From contig VGBR01000004.1 in NCBI GenBank assembly GCA_016870355.1, positions 62,001 through 126,000 on the forward strand: a stretch of DNA of 64,000 nucleotides, given 5' to 3'. The notes beneath the pieces were generated by a model that saw nothing but the letters and a program-made list of their open reading frames with translations, searched no databases and was not told where the DNA came from. Made by a program: the position numbers and the translations under genes. Positions 41,372 through 49,784 of the stretch are shown one piece after another (position 1 is the stretch's first letter; each line of letters starts with the position of its first letter). Origin of the DNA: Actinomycetota bacterium. Lineage in GTDB: Bacteria > Actinomycetota > Acidimicrobiia > IMCC26256 > PALSA-555.

Positions 41372-43720
41372 ATGCTGACCGGGGTACGGGTCGTCGACTG
41401 TTCCACCGGGATCGCGGGTGGCTACTGCACGAAGCTGCTCGCCGATGCGGGCGCGGACGTGGTCAAAGTCGAGCCGCCCGATGGTGACCCGTTGCGCCAC
41501 TGGCGATCCGGCGCGCTGTTCGAGTTCCTGCACACCTCGAAGCGATCGATCGTCGGCGATCCTCGCGACGCAAGCGTGCTCGAGCTGTGTGCGCGCGCCC
41601 ACATCGTCGTCGAGAGCAGCGCACCCCAGTCGTTCCCGGCGACCGAGCTCCTCGAGCGCCGCCCCGATCTCGTCATCGCGTCGATCACGCCCTACGGGCA
41701 GGACGGTCCGTGGGCGGCGTGGGCTGCGACCGAGTTCACCCTTCAGGGGTGGTGCGGCTCGACGAGCTCACGCGGCTTGCCCGAGCAGCCACCGATCGCC
41801 GCTGGTGGGCGGATCGGCGAGTGGGTGTCGGGCACCTACGCCGCGGTCGGTGCCATCGCGGCCATGCGTGCCGCAGCCCGCGATGGCTTCGGCGAGCACG
41901 TCGACGTCGCGTGGCTCGACTGCATGAGCGTCACGATGAACACCTTCACCTCGGTGTTCGCCGAGTTCAGCGGGTGGCCCGAGATGCGCCGCCCCACCCG
42001 TACGATCGAGATCCCCTCGATCGAGCCCAGCTCGGACGGATACGCGTCCTTCACGACGAACTCGGCCCCACAGTGGGGTTCGTTCCTCGTCCTGATCGGG
42101 CGGGAGGACCTCGAGCACGACCGGGACCTCGCTGGCGCGCTCGGCCGGTTCAAGCGGCGCGACGAGGCGCTCGAGCTCATCCGCGCGCACACGACGCAGC
42201 ACACGACCGCCGAGCTGCTCGAGACCGCGACGCTGCTGCGCATCCCCTGTGGTCCGGTCGGGAACGCGTCCACGGTCACCACCTTCGATCACTTCGTCGA
42301 CCAGGGGACGTTCGTGCCCAACCCGAGCGGTCGCTTCGTGCAGCCGCGCGTCCCTTATCGGATCTCGGGCCTCTCCACACGCGCGATGGACCCTGCCCCG
42401 GCGCTCGACGCGCACCGCGACACTGTCGCGTGGCCCGTCCTGGAGAGTCACAACGACGGAAACCGAGGCCCTGACTCTCCAGAACGAGCTGGGCTGCCGC
42501 TCGCCGGGATCCGGGTGCTGGACCTGACCGCGTGGTGGGCCGGGCCGGCCGCGACGACGATGCTGGCGAACCTCGGCGCCGACGTGATCAAGGTGGAGTC
42601 GATCACCCGGCCCGACTTCATGCGCTACACGAGCACCAAGCCCCCGACCGAGGATCGATGGTGGGAGTGGGCGCCGCTGTACCACGGCGCCAACAACTCC
42701 AAGCGCGGGATCACGCTCGACCTCACCCGTCCGGAGGGTCGCGCGCTCCTGCTGCGCATGGCCGAGAAGGCCGACGTGATCCTCGACAACTTCACGCCGC
42801 GGGTGATGGAGCAGTTCGAGCTCGATTGGGAGCACGTCCATGCCGTCAACCCGCGGCTCATCCAGGTGCGCATGCCGGCGTACGGGCTGACCGGTCCCTG
42901 GCGCGATCGCACCGGGTTCGCGCAGACGATGGAGGCCATCACCGGGATGGCATGGGTCACGGGTTGGTCCGACGGGCCGCCGGTGATCCCCCGGGGCGCC
43001 TGCGACCCCTTGGCCGCGATGCACTCGGTGTTCGCCACGCTCCTCGCGCTGCGCGATCGCGAGCAGTCAGGCCAGGGCCGGTTCGTCGAAGTCACCATGA
43101 TCGAAGCGGCGCTGAACGCAGCGGCCGAGCAGGTGGTCGAGTTCGGCGCGAGCGGCGAGGTGCTCGAGCGCAGCGGCAACCGCGGTCCGCTCGGTGCCCC
43201 TCAGAACCTGTACGCGTGTGAAGGACACGAAGAGTGGGTCGCGCTTGCAGTGGTCACCGACGACCAGTGGGACGAGCTGAAGCAGGTGCTCGGCTCACCG
43301 CCTTGGGTCCTCGATCCCACGTTTGCGACGGTCGCCGGGCGACGCGCCGCGCACGACCAGATCGACGAAGCGCTCGCTCGGTTCTTCAAGGACCGTGACG
43401 CGCAGACGGTCGCCGGCGCGCTCGCGGCACGCGGCGTACCGGCGAGCTACGTCGTCGACGGGCGCGACATCGCCAAGAACCCGCAGATGCTCCACCGCGG
43501 GCTGTTCGAGATCGAAGATCATCCCGTCACCGGTCCGCATCCCGTGCCGACGGTGCCGTTCCGGTATCGGCGCCGCGCCAACAGCTGGATGCATCGACCG
43601 TCGCCGACCCTGGGGCAGCACAACGACGAGGTCTTGAAGGAGTACCTCGATCTCTCGGACGACGACCTTGCGCAACTGCGCGACGACGGCATGATCGGCG
43701 ACCGTCCAGTGGGCACATGA
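41372..43720 (+). CDS. Fused tandem CaiB/BaiF-family CoA transferase
   Basis: A 782-residue protein made of two class III CoA-transferase domains. The first starts at LTGVRVVDCSTGIAGGYC (residues 2-19) and the second at LAGIRVLDLTAWWAGPAATT (about residue 378), each with the GADVVKVE / GADVIKVE strand. At the position of the catalytic Asp of formyl-CoA transferase, the first half has LDC and the second IEA (Glu), so perhaps only one half carries full activity. The family moves CoA between carboxylates, usually as an interlocked dimer; the fusion supplies both chains in one polypeptide. It starts a four-gene coupled operon with thiolase, DUF35 and a small membrane protein. Confidence 0.9.
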   Translation: MLTGVRVVDCSTGIAGGYCTKLLADAGADVVKVEPPDGDPLRHWRSGALFEFLHTSKRSIVGDPRDASVLELCARAHIVVESSAPQSFPATELLERRPDLVIASITPYGQDGPWAAWAATEFTLQGWCGSTSSRGLPEQPPIAAGGRIGEWVSGTYAAVGAIAAMRAAARDGFGEHVDVAWLDCMSVTMNTFTSVFAEFSGWPEMRRPTRTIEIPSIEPSSDGYASFTTNSAPQWGSFLVLIGREDLEHDRDLAGALGRFKRRDEALELIRAHTTQHTTAELLETATLLRIPCGPVGNASTVTTFDHFVDQGTFVPNPSGRFVQPRVPYRISGLSTRAMDPAPALDAHRDTVAWPVLESHNDGNRGPDSPERAGLPLAGIRVLDLTAWWAGPAATTMLANLGADVIKVESITRPDFMRYTSTKPPTEDRWWEWAPLYHGANNSKRGITLDLTRPEGRALLLRMAEKADVILDNFTPRVMEQFELDWEHVHAVNPRLIQVRMPAYGLTGPWRDRTGFAQTMEAITGMAWVTGWSDGPPVIPRGACDPLAAMHSVFATLLALRDREQSGQGRFVEVTMIEAALNAAAEQVVEFGASGEVLERSGNRGPLGAPQNLYACEGHEEWVALAVVTDDQWDELKQVLGSPPWVLDPTFATVAGRRAAHDQIDEALARFFKDRDAQTVAGALAARGVPASYVVDGRDIAKNPQMLHRGLFEIEDHPVTGPHPVPTVPFRYRRRANSWMHRPSPTLGQHNDEVLKEYLDLSDDDLAQLRDDGMIGDRPVGT

Positions 43721-44922
43721 GCGCGACGGACCTTGACTGGGGTTGGGCCCACGACTACGAGAACATCAGCGGCGAAGTCGCCATCTGCGGTGTTGGCGAG
43801 TCTGACCACTCGAAGGCATCGGGTCGCACGACGAGCGACATCGTCGGTCAAGCCGTCGAGCGCGCGCTCGAGGATGCGGGACTGGAGCCAACCGACGTCG
43901 ATGGCCTCATGTACATCCCGATGGCCGAGCAGATGGACGTCGCTGCGTTCCATGAGTACTTCGGCACGAGCCACGACATGTGGGAGTCGAAGGGCGGGGG
44001 TGGGATGACCCACGGCGCCGCCGCACCGTACGCAGCATCCCAAGCTCTGCGCGACGGACAAGCGAGCGTGATCCTCAACACCTTCGGAGTCGCGTGGGCC
44101 ACGCAGCGATCGCAGATGACCGGCGGCCCGGGTGAGTCGCACGCCCAGGAGCTGTTCAAGCAGAACCTCGAGATCCCGATGGGGTGGTTTCCGCAGCCGG
44201 TGTACTTCGCCACGGTGGCGCGTCGGCACATGTTCGAGTTCAGCACCACACAACAACAGCTCGGCTCGATCGCGGTCGCACAGCGCCGCAACGCGAACCA
44301 CACGCCGGCCGCGGTCATGCACGAGAAGACGCTGACGATGGAGCAGTACCTCGCCGCGCCCACGATCGTGGCGCCGTTCCGTAAGGAGGACTGCTGCCTC
44401 ATCTCCGATGGCGGCGGCGCCTACCTGATGACCTCCGCCGAGCGCGCCAAGGACATGCGGCAACAGGTGGTCGAGGTGGCCGGCGTCGGCCTCGGCAACT
44501 CACACACCGGCACGCACTGGGCGCAGCAGTCGCCGTTCACCTCGACGCCGCAGGTGTTCGCCGCGCCGGTCGCGTTCGACATGGCCGGGATCACGCACGC
44601 GGACGTCGACCTCTACACCTGTTACGACCCGTTTACGATCCACACGTTGATGCAGCTCGAGGACTCCGGCTTCTGCAAGAAGGGCGAGGGCGGCGCGTTC
44701 GTCGAAGGTGACTGCTTGCACTTCGACTCGGGCAAGCTGCCGACGAACACCCATGGTGGACTGCTGTCACACGCGTACGTGCTCGGCATCGCGCACGTGG
44801 TGGAGGTCGTGCGTCAGCTGCGCGGCCAGGCCGCCGCGCAAGTCCCCGACGCCGAGATCGGAATCTATGGCGGCTACACCGGACCCCAAGCCGCCACCCT
44901 CATCCTGCGCAAGGCGCGCTGA
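43717..44922 (+). CDS. Thiolase-superfamily lipid-transfer-type protein (possible retro-aldolase subunit)
   Basis: A 401-residue protein of the SCPx/Ltp2 thiolase branch. GEVAICGVGESDHSKASGRT opens it; DVDLYTCYDPFTIHTLMQLE and LPTNTHGGLLSHAYVLGIAH carry the characteristic Tyr and His positions, and the active-site Cys of true thiolases is absent from the first domain. In actinobacterial steroid degradation such proteins pair with DUF35 proteins to form aldolases that remove a side-chain fragment. Here the DUF35 gene follows directly with a one-base overlap (TGATG). The ATG overlaps the CaiB stop (ATGA). Confidence 0.87.
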   Translation: MSATDLDWGWAHDYENISGEVAICGVGESDHSKASGRTTSDIVGQAVERALEDAGLEPTDVDGLMYIPMAEQMDVAAFHEYFGTSHDMWESKGGGGMTHGAAAPYAASQALRDGQASVILNTFGVAWATQRSQMTGGPGESHAQELFKQNLEIPMGWFPQPVYFATVARRHMFEFSTTQQQLGSIAVAQRRNANHTPAAVMHEKTLTMEQYLAAPTIVAPFRKEDCCLISDGGGAYLMTSAERAKDMRQQVVEVAGVGLGNSHTGTHWAQQSPFTSTPQVFAAPVAFDMAGITHADVDLYTCYDPFTIHTLMQLEDSGFCKKGEGGAFVEGDCLHFDSGKLPTNTHGGLLSHAYVLGIAHVVEVVRQLRGQAAAQVPDAEIGIYGGYTGPQAATLILRKAR

Positions 44923-45356
44923 TGGAGACCCGGCGAGAGTTCCCGCTACCGGACACGTCGTGGGAGCCGATCCGCGAGTTCTGGGCGGGCGCGGCTGCGA
45001 ACGAGCTGCGGATCCCTCGCTGCGCCTCGTGCGGTCGACTGTGTTGGTACCCCCGTGAGCGTTGCCGTCAGTGTGACGGCGAGGGATTCGCCTGGGAGGC
45101 AATGAGCGGCCGCGGCACCCTCTTCTCGTGGGTGGTCGTCACGCATCCATTTCTCCCCCAGTTCGGTGACCTGACCCCATTCGCGCCGGCATTGGTCGCG
45201 CTCGAAGAAGACCCTTCGGTGCGGCTGGCAACCCGCATGGTTGAGTGCGACCTCGACGCCCTGGAGTTCGAGATGCCGGTGCGCGTCGAGTTCCGACCCC
45301 TCATCTTCACCGATGTCGAGGGTGAAGTCACCGCTCCCCTTTTCGTGCCGGCATGA
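44922..45356 (+). CDS. DUF35 zinc-ribbon/OB-fold protein
   Basis: A 144-residue DUF35 protein. A helical start (WEPIREFWAGAAANELRIPR) is followed by a four-Cys rubredoxin-like zinc ribbon (CASCGRLCWYPRERCRQC, about residues 35-52) and an OB fold (GRGTLFSWVVVTH to FRPLIFTDVEG). DUF35 proteins bind CoA thioesters and partner thiolase-like proteins. Gene order, spacing and domain content match thiolase/DUF35 aldolase pairs. The next start overlaps its stop (ATGA). Confidence 0.9.
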   Translation: METRREFPLPDTSWEPIREFWAGAAANELRIPRCASCGRLCWYPRERCRQCDGEGFAWEAMSGRGTLFSWVVVTHPFLPQFGDLTPFAPALVALEEDPSVRLATRMVECDLDALEFEMPVRVEFRPLIFTDVEGEVTAPLFVPA

Positions 45357-45706
45357 ACGCGCTCGACGACCCGGGGATCGATCCCGACACGTTCATCGCG
45401 GTCGAGCCGAAGTGGTGGCTCTCCAACTTCGGCGGGATGGTGGCGTTCGGGTTGATCGTGAGCCGATCACGCTCACGGTTCATGCACCTCGGGTTCCGCA
45501 CCGCCGTCGCCCTGCACGTCGGCGAAGCGATCTACGCGTACCGCAAGGCTCTCCAGGCTGGCTTCGGCTCCAGTGCCCATCGTTGGGCACTTCAGACGCT
45601 CGGGGTCGGCTTCCCGTCGCTCATCGCGCTCAACGACGCCGTCGCTCGTGCTGGTCTCGACCCGGTCGAGATCGACCTCACCGACCGAGCTCGGGCCACA
45701 TCCTGA
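45353..45706 (+). CDS. Small membrane protein (DUF4499-like)
   Basis: A 117-residue protein with about three hydrophobic helices (WWLSNFGGMVAFGLIVSRSR, the RTAVALHVGEAIYAY segment, LQTLGVGFPSLIALNDAV). The arrangement resembles the DUF4499/TMEM254-type membrane proteins. It is translationally coupled to DUF35, so it belongs to the CaiB-thiolase-DUF35 operon, perhaps as a membrane anchor or carrier; that is inference. Its 3' end overlaps the converging amidohydrolase by 29 bases. Confidence 0.6.
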   Translation: MNALDDPGIDPDTFIAVEPKWWLSNFGGMVAFGLIVSRSRSRFMHLGFRTAVALHVGEAIYAYRKALQAGFGSSAHRWALQTLGVGFPSLIALNDAVARAGLDPVEIDLTDRARATS

Positions 45707-46490
45707 CGGCGTTGCCGCCGAGGTAGTCGGCGTGCTGTTCGTCCGGCAGCTTCGCGGCACCCTTTCGGCCCCACTCGGCCAACTCGTCGTACGGACGGTC
45801 ATGGGTCTGCGAGAAGTCCGAACCCCACATGAGCCGGCCGTCGAAGTGGGCGGCGAGCTCACCAACCGCTTCGGCTGCGTCCCCGTAGGCGGCCATCAGA
45901 TCCAGCGTGATCGACGAGACCTTCAGGTAGACGTTCGGGAAGGGCGCAAGGGCCAAGAGTGCGTCGGGCAGGCCCTGAGAGAAGTCGGCGAACCCGCAAT
46001 GATCGAGCGCCAGGGGGATCGCCGGAAGAGCCCGAATCGTGTCAGCGAGCTCGGCCAGGCGATCAGGAAGCACCGTCACCACCGTCGGCACGTCCAGCGA
46101 CGCGATGGCCTCCCAGAGCGCGCGGGGCTCTCGCACGCCCTCGCCTCGGACGGCGAACCAGCGGATACCTCGCATCCTTTGGTCGTGCACGATCCCGTTG
46201 GCCTGGTCGACGGCGTCACGAGCAGTCACATCGACCGCTCCAACGCTCGTACACCGCTCGGGAAAGCGGCGCGCGCTGTGCGCGCAGTACCAGTTGTCGT
46301 AACTGTACGCGCTCACCGCTTGCACGAGCACCGCGGCGGCAACCTCGGCGTTGTCCATGAGCTCGATGAGTCGCTCGATCGTGCACGGAGCTTCTCGGTA
46401 CCACTCATCGGTGAAGTTGCGCGGCTGCAATGGGAACTGCGCCTCGTCGGCGCTGACCACGTGGACGTGCGTGTCGACGAGCACGATCAA
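45678..46490 (-). CDS. Amidohydrolase (PF04909-type), compact form
   Basis: A 270-residue amidohydrolase of the TIM-dicarboxylate hydrolase/ACMSD group, much shorter than the other copies. VDTHVHVVSADEAQFPL is the metal motif at residues 5-21, LALDHCGF is the mid barrel and MWGSDFSQTHDRPYDEL the late Asp. The start is TTG at 46490, overlapping the MFS stop (TTGA), which implies coupling; GTG at 46484 is the alternative. It is the last gene of a four-gene unit: amidohydrolase, SDR, MFS, amidohydrolase. Confidence 0.85.
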   Translation of the reverse strand: MIVLVDTHVHVVSADEAQFPLQPRNFTDEWYREAPCTIERLIELMDNAEVAAAVLVQAVSAYSYDNWYCAHSARRFPERCTSVGAVDVTARDAVDQANGIVHDQRMRGIRWFAVRGEGVREPRALWEAIASLDVPTVVTVLPDRLAELADTIRALPAIPLALDHCGFADFSQGLPDALLALAPFPNVYLKVSSITLDLMAAYGDAAEAVGELAAHFDGRLMWGSDFSQTHDRPYDELAEWGRKGAAKLPDEQHADYLGGNAVRMWPELGR

Positions 46491-47782
46491 TCCGCTCCGG
46501 GGATCGTCGGCTGGTTGGTGAGCAGCGGATCGGCATGCACCGGCGACGCGGTCGGGACCGTCTCGTCGAGCGGTCCCATCGCAGCGAAGGTGACACGCGC
46601 AACGATCGCGAACGCGAGGATCGCGCTGGCGCCGCCGATGATCGTCGCGCGCAGCCCGATGCCATCTGCGACCGCGCCACCGGTGAGTGCACCCAACGGC
46701 ACCCCCGCGAGCAACCCCATCAAGTAGATGGCCAGCACCCGACCGCGGTGGCTCTCGTCGACCCGGGCCTGGATCGAGGTGTTCATCGCCACCGCGATGA
46801 ACATGTAGGCGACGCCCATCCCGGCGAGCCCGATGAGGCTGACCACGTACGCCGCGGCGCTGCCGAACACGAGCTCGCCGCCCGCAAACATCACGAGGCC
46901 CGCCATGGCCATGCGAGATCGGCGGACGCGGTCACCGATCGCGAGGTTCGCGAAGGTCCCGAGCACCGCCCCGATCCCGAACGACGCCACCATGAAGCCG
47001 AAGTTCGCCTTCCCGACCTCGAGGACCTCTCTCGCGAACGGCGCGCAGAGATGGACCGAAGACGATCCGAAGAACGAGACGATGAAGATGGTGATGACCG
47101 GGACCACGAGCGCCCGCCGCTGCCGCACGTACTGCACGCCGGCACGGAAGTGCTCGAGGACCCGGGGCGGGGCGGCCGGAAGGTCCACCGGCCGCGGCTG
47201 GATGGCCACGAGGGCCGCGAGCACGACCACGAACGAGAGCGCGTTGACTCCGAAGGCCGTGCCCGCGCCGAACTCGGCGAGCACGATGCCGGCCAGCGCT
47301 GGCCCGAACGCGCGCGCCGCGGTGAACTGCACCGAGTTCAGACGGATCGCGCTGAACATGTGGTCGGGTGGCACGAGCTGTGGGATGAATGCCTGCCACG
47401 ATGCGATCCCGAGCCCCGATCCGATCCCGGAGATCGTCATGAGCGCGACGATCGCCTCCGGTGACGCGGCTCCCGTCGTCCAGACCGCCCACAACCCGAT
47501 CGCGGCGAACATCATCAGGGCCTGGGTCACGAGCACCACCTGCTTGCGGGGAAACCGGTCCGCGAACGACCCACCGATCGGACCCACGGCCACTCCCGGG
47601 AAGATCGCCATGAAGGCGCTGAAACCCACCCACGTCGGCGAGTGCGTCATGCGGTCGATCACGAACGGCACCGTGATGGTCTGCATCCAGTTGCCCGAGT
47701 TGGACACGATGGCGCCACACCAAAAGAGCCAGTAGTCACGCGCCTTCAGGGCAACGAGCGCGCCCTCATTGCCTGCGGTCAT
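46487..47782 (-). CDS. MFS transporter, 12-helix (MFS_3, EntS-like)
   Basis: A 431-residue major facilitator. DYWLFWCGAIVSNSGNWMQT opens it, followed by FSAFMAIFPGVAVGPIGGSFADRFPRK in motif A position, and about 12 hydrophobic segments. The MFS_3 group exports siderophores and small organics. It is third in an operon between an SDR and an amidohydrolase; four-base overlaps on both sides (ATGA upstream, TTGA downstream) show tight coupling. It may move a substrate or product of the two amidohydrolases. Confidence 0.9.
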   Translation of the reverse strand: MTAGNEGALVALKARDYWLFWCGAIVSNSGNWMQTITVPFVIDRMTHSPTWVGFSAFMAIFPGVAVGPIGGSFADRFPRKQVVLVTQALMMFAAIGLWAVWTTGAASPEAIVALMTISGIGSGLGIASWQAFIPQLVPPDHMFSAIRLNSVQFTAARAFGPALAGIVLAEFGAGTAFGVNALSFVVVLAALVAIQPRPVDLPAAPPRVLEHFRAGVQYVRQRRALVVPVITIFIVSFFGSSSVHLCAPFAREVLEVGKANFGFMVASFGIGAVLGTFANLAIGDRVRRSRMAMAGLVMFAGGELVFGSAAAYVVSLIGLAGMGVAYMFIAVAMNTSIQARVDESHRGRVLAIYLMGLLAGVPLGALTGGAVADGIGLRATIIGGASAILAFAIVARVTFAAMGPLDETVPTASPVHADPLLTNQPTIPGAD

Positions 47783-48552
47783 GCATCCGTGTCGAGCGCG
47801 TTGAAAGGCCCCGCCAGATAGCCGCCGTCGACGACGAACTCCGCGCCGGTGCAGTACGCGCTGGCGTTCGACGCGAGCCAGCAGACGAGCTCGGCGACCT
47901 CCTCTGGCTGGCCGATGCGGCCGAGTGGGTTGCTCGTCGCGAGCGCGGGCCGCATGTCGAAGCCGCCCCACGACTCGGGCTGCACCATCGGCGTGTCGAT
48001 CGGACCGGGATGCACCGAGTTCACGCGCACGCCACGCCGACCGAGCTCCAACGCCGCCACCTTGGCCAGGCCACGCAGCGCGAACTTGCTCGTGACGTAG
48101 CCCGCGATCCCACCGGCGCCGACGAAGCCGTTCACCGACGAGATGAGCACGATCGATCCCCCGCCCGCGGCGACGATCGCGGGCGCGGCGGCGCGAATGC
48201 CGAGGAAGGCGCCGACCTGGTTCACCTCGATCACGCGGCGGTAGTCGTCCGGCGAGGTGTCGACGATCGGCGTCGGCATGGACGAGATGCCTGCGTTGCT
48301 CACCAAGACGTCGAGATGCCCGAACTCGTCGATCGCAACGTCGACGGCGGCGGCCCAGTCCAGCTCACTCGTGACGTCGAGATGGTGGTACACGGCGCGA
48401 TCGCCGAGCTCTCCGGTCACGGCTGCGCCTTCTTGGTCGAGGACGTCGCCGAGCACGACCCGTGCGCCCTGGCTCGCGAACAACCGCGCTTCCGCCGCTC
48501 CTTGCCCGCGCGCTGCCCCAGTGATGAGCGCGACCTTGCCGTCGAGTCTCAC
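47779..48552 (-). CDS. Short-chain dehydrogenase/reductase
   Basis: A 257-residue SDR with TGAARGQGAAEARLF (residues 10-24), LDVTSELDW, SNAGISSMPTP and YVTSK (catalytic Tyr/Lys, about residue 155). The tail GYLAGPFNALDTDA is close to 3-alpha-(20-beta)-hydroxysteroid dehydrogenase-like SDRs. The GTG start overlaps the upstream amidohydrolase stop (GTGA) and its stop overlaps the MFS start (ATGA). It would act on an alcohol or ketone formed by the neighbouring amidohydrolases. Confidence 0.92.
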   Translation of the reverse strand: MRLDGKVALITGAARGQGAAEARLFASQGARVVLGDVLDQEGAAVTGELGDRAVYHHLDVTSELDWAAAVDVAIDEFGHLDVLVSNAGISSMPTPIVDTSPDDYRRVIEVNQVGAFLGIRAAAPAIVAAGGGSIVLISSVNGFVGAGGIAGYVTSKFALRGLAKVAALELGRRGVRVNSVHPGPIDTPMVQPESWGGFDMRPALATSNPLGRIGQPEEVAELVCWLASNASAYCTGAEFVVDGGYLAGPFNALDTDA

Positions 48553-49730
48553 TCCAGCGTGTCGGGGACGTGGTCGAGCTTGTAGAGCGCCTTGCAGTTG
48601 TCGTGGAGCATCGCCTTCACTTCGTCGCGCGGCAGCCCACGGAAGTTGCGCTCGATCGACACTCGGTTGTTGGGCCACTCGGTGCCGGTGTGCGGATAGT
48701 CGGTCGCCCACATGATGTGCGCGAGGTTGAGCCGATGCCGCAGCTCCATGCCAACGGTGTCGACCATGAAGGTTGCCCAGAAGTTCCGATGGAAGATCCG
48801 GCTCGGCATCGTCTGCATCTGCTCCACGCCGTTCGTGAACCAGCGGTAGCGCAGGAACATGTCGTCGACCTGCTCGAGCAGCGTCGGGATCCACCCGATG
48901 TTCGCTTCCACCAGCAGCAGCTTCAGTCCCGGGAATCGCTCGAAGATGCCCGAGAAGATCAGGTCACACACCACCGGCAACGTGTTGGCGCCGGCCTTGC
49001 TCGCGCCGGCCACACCCATGAACGCGAGGGTGTCGAGCGCGGGTGGCTTGTCCACGGCGACACCCTTCACGAAGCTCCCGATGTGCGCGGCGATCGGGAG
49101 GTCGGCGTCCTGCATGAACGACCAGAACGGTTCGTCTTCGGGAGCCGGGTCGAGGCTCCCGTTCGGGAACGCCGACATCACCACGCCGCGGTGCCCGAGC
49201 TCCACGCAACGCTTTGCTTCGTCGATGGCGTCGTCGACACCGGTGGTCGGCAGGATCCCCTGCCCGACGAGTCGGCCTTCCGAGCCTTCGCAGAACTCCG
49301 CGAGCCATTCGTTGTACGCCCGCACGCACGCGATCTGAAGCGCGGGTTCGTCGCCGTAGATCTTGGCTCCCGACAGCGTGACGCTCGGGTAGAGAACCTG
49401 GAGCCAGATGCCGTCGGCATCCATGTCGGCGAGCCGAGCTTTGGTGTCGAAGCTCCCTGGTCGCATGTCGTCGTAGGTGATGCCGGCCGGCTTGAACTGG
49501 AGGTACGACAGGCCAGCCGTCGCGGTGAGCCCGACCGGCCGCATCGACTTCCCGTCGTCGAAGGACCACACGTCGCCGTGCTCGGTGTTGAGCACCTTCG
49601 GTGCGCGGTCCTTGAACTTCGACGGGACTCGCGCCTGCCACGTGTCAGGCGGCTCGTTGACGTGCGCGTCGGAGTCGAGGATCGGGTAGCCGATGCTCGC
49701 GACCTCGCTGAAGATCGACTGGTCAACCAT
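48549..49730 (-). CDS. Amidohydrolase (PF04909-type)
   Basis: A 393-residue amidohydrolase-2 protein that heads the four-gene operon. Motifs are LDSDAHVNEPPDTWQ (about residue 18), IAAHIGSFVKG in mid barrel, VEANIGWIPTLLEQVDD, and ATDYPHTGTEWPNNRVSIE near the end. The ATG at 49730 is favoured over an upstream in-frame ATG because the extra residues (RSRTGKWSYGP) look non-homologous. It is divergent from the beta-lactamase-like gene at 49785. The reaction is unknown. Confidence 0.9.
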   Translation of the reverse strand: MVDQSIFSEVASIGYPILDSDAHVNEPPDTWQARVPSKFKDRAPKVLNTEHGDVWSFDDGKSMRPVGLTATAGLSYLQFKPAGITYDDMRPGSFDTKARLADMDADGIWLQVLYPSVTLSGAKIYGDEPALQIACVRAYNEWLAEFCEGSEGRLVGQGILPTTGVDDAIDEAKRCVELGHRGVVMSAFPNGSLDPAPEDEPFWSFMQDADLPIAAHIGSFVKGVAVDKPPALDTLAFMGVAGASKAGANTLPVVCDLIFSGIFERFPGLKLLLVEANIGWIPTLLEQVDDMFLRYRWFTNGVEQMQTMPSRIFHRNFWATFMVDTVGMELRHRLNLAHIMWATDYPHTGTEWPNNRVSIERNFRGLPRDEVKAMLHDNCKALYKLDHVPDTLE

Positions 49731-49784
49731 GGGGCCATACGACCACTTGCCCGTTCGGGACCGCAACTGCGAGGGTCATGGCCC

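Noticed and set aside
48570-49784. Apparent 400-residue extension of the beta-lactamase-like gene
   Set aside because: It is antisense to the amidohydrolase at 48549-49730; the family N-terminus begins at 49785 behind GAGGG.
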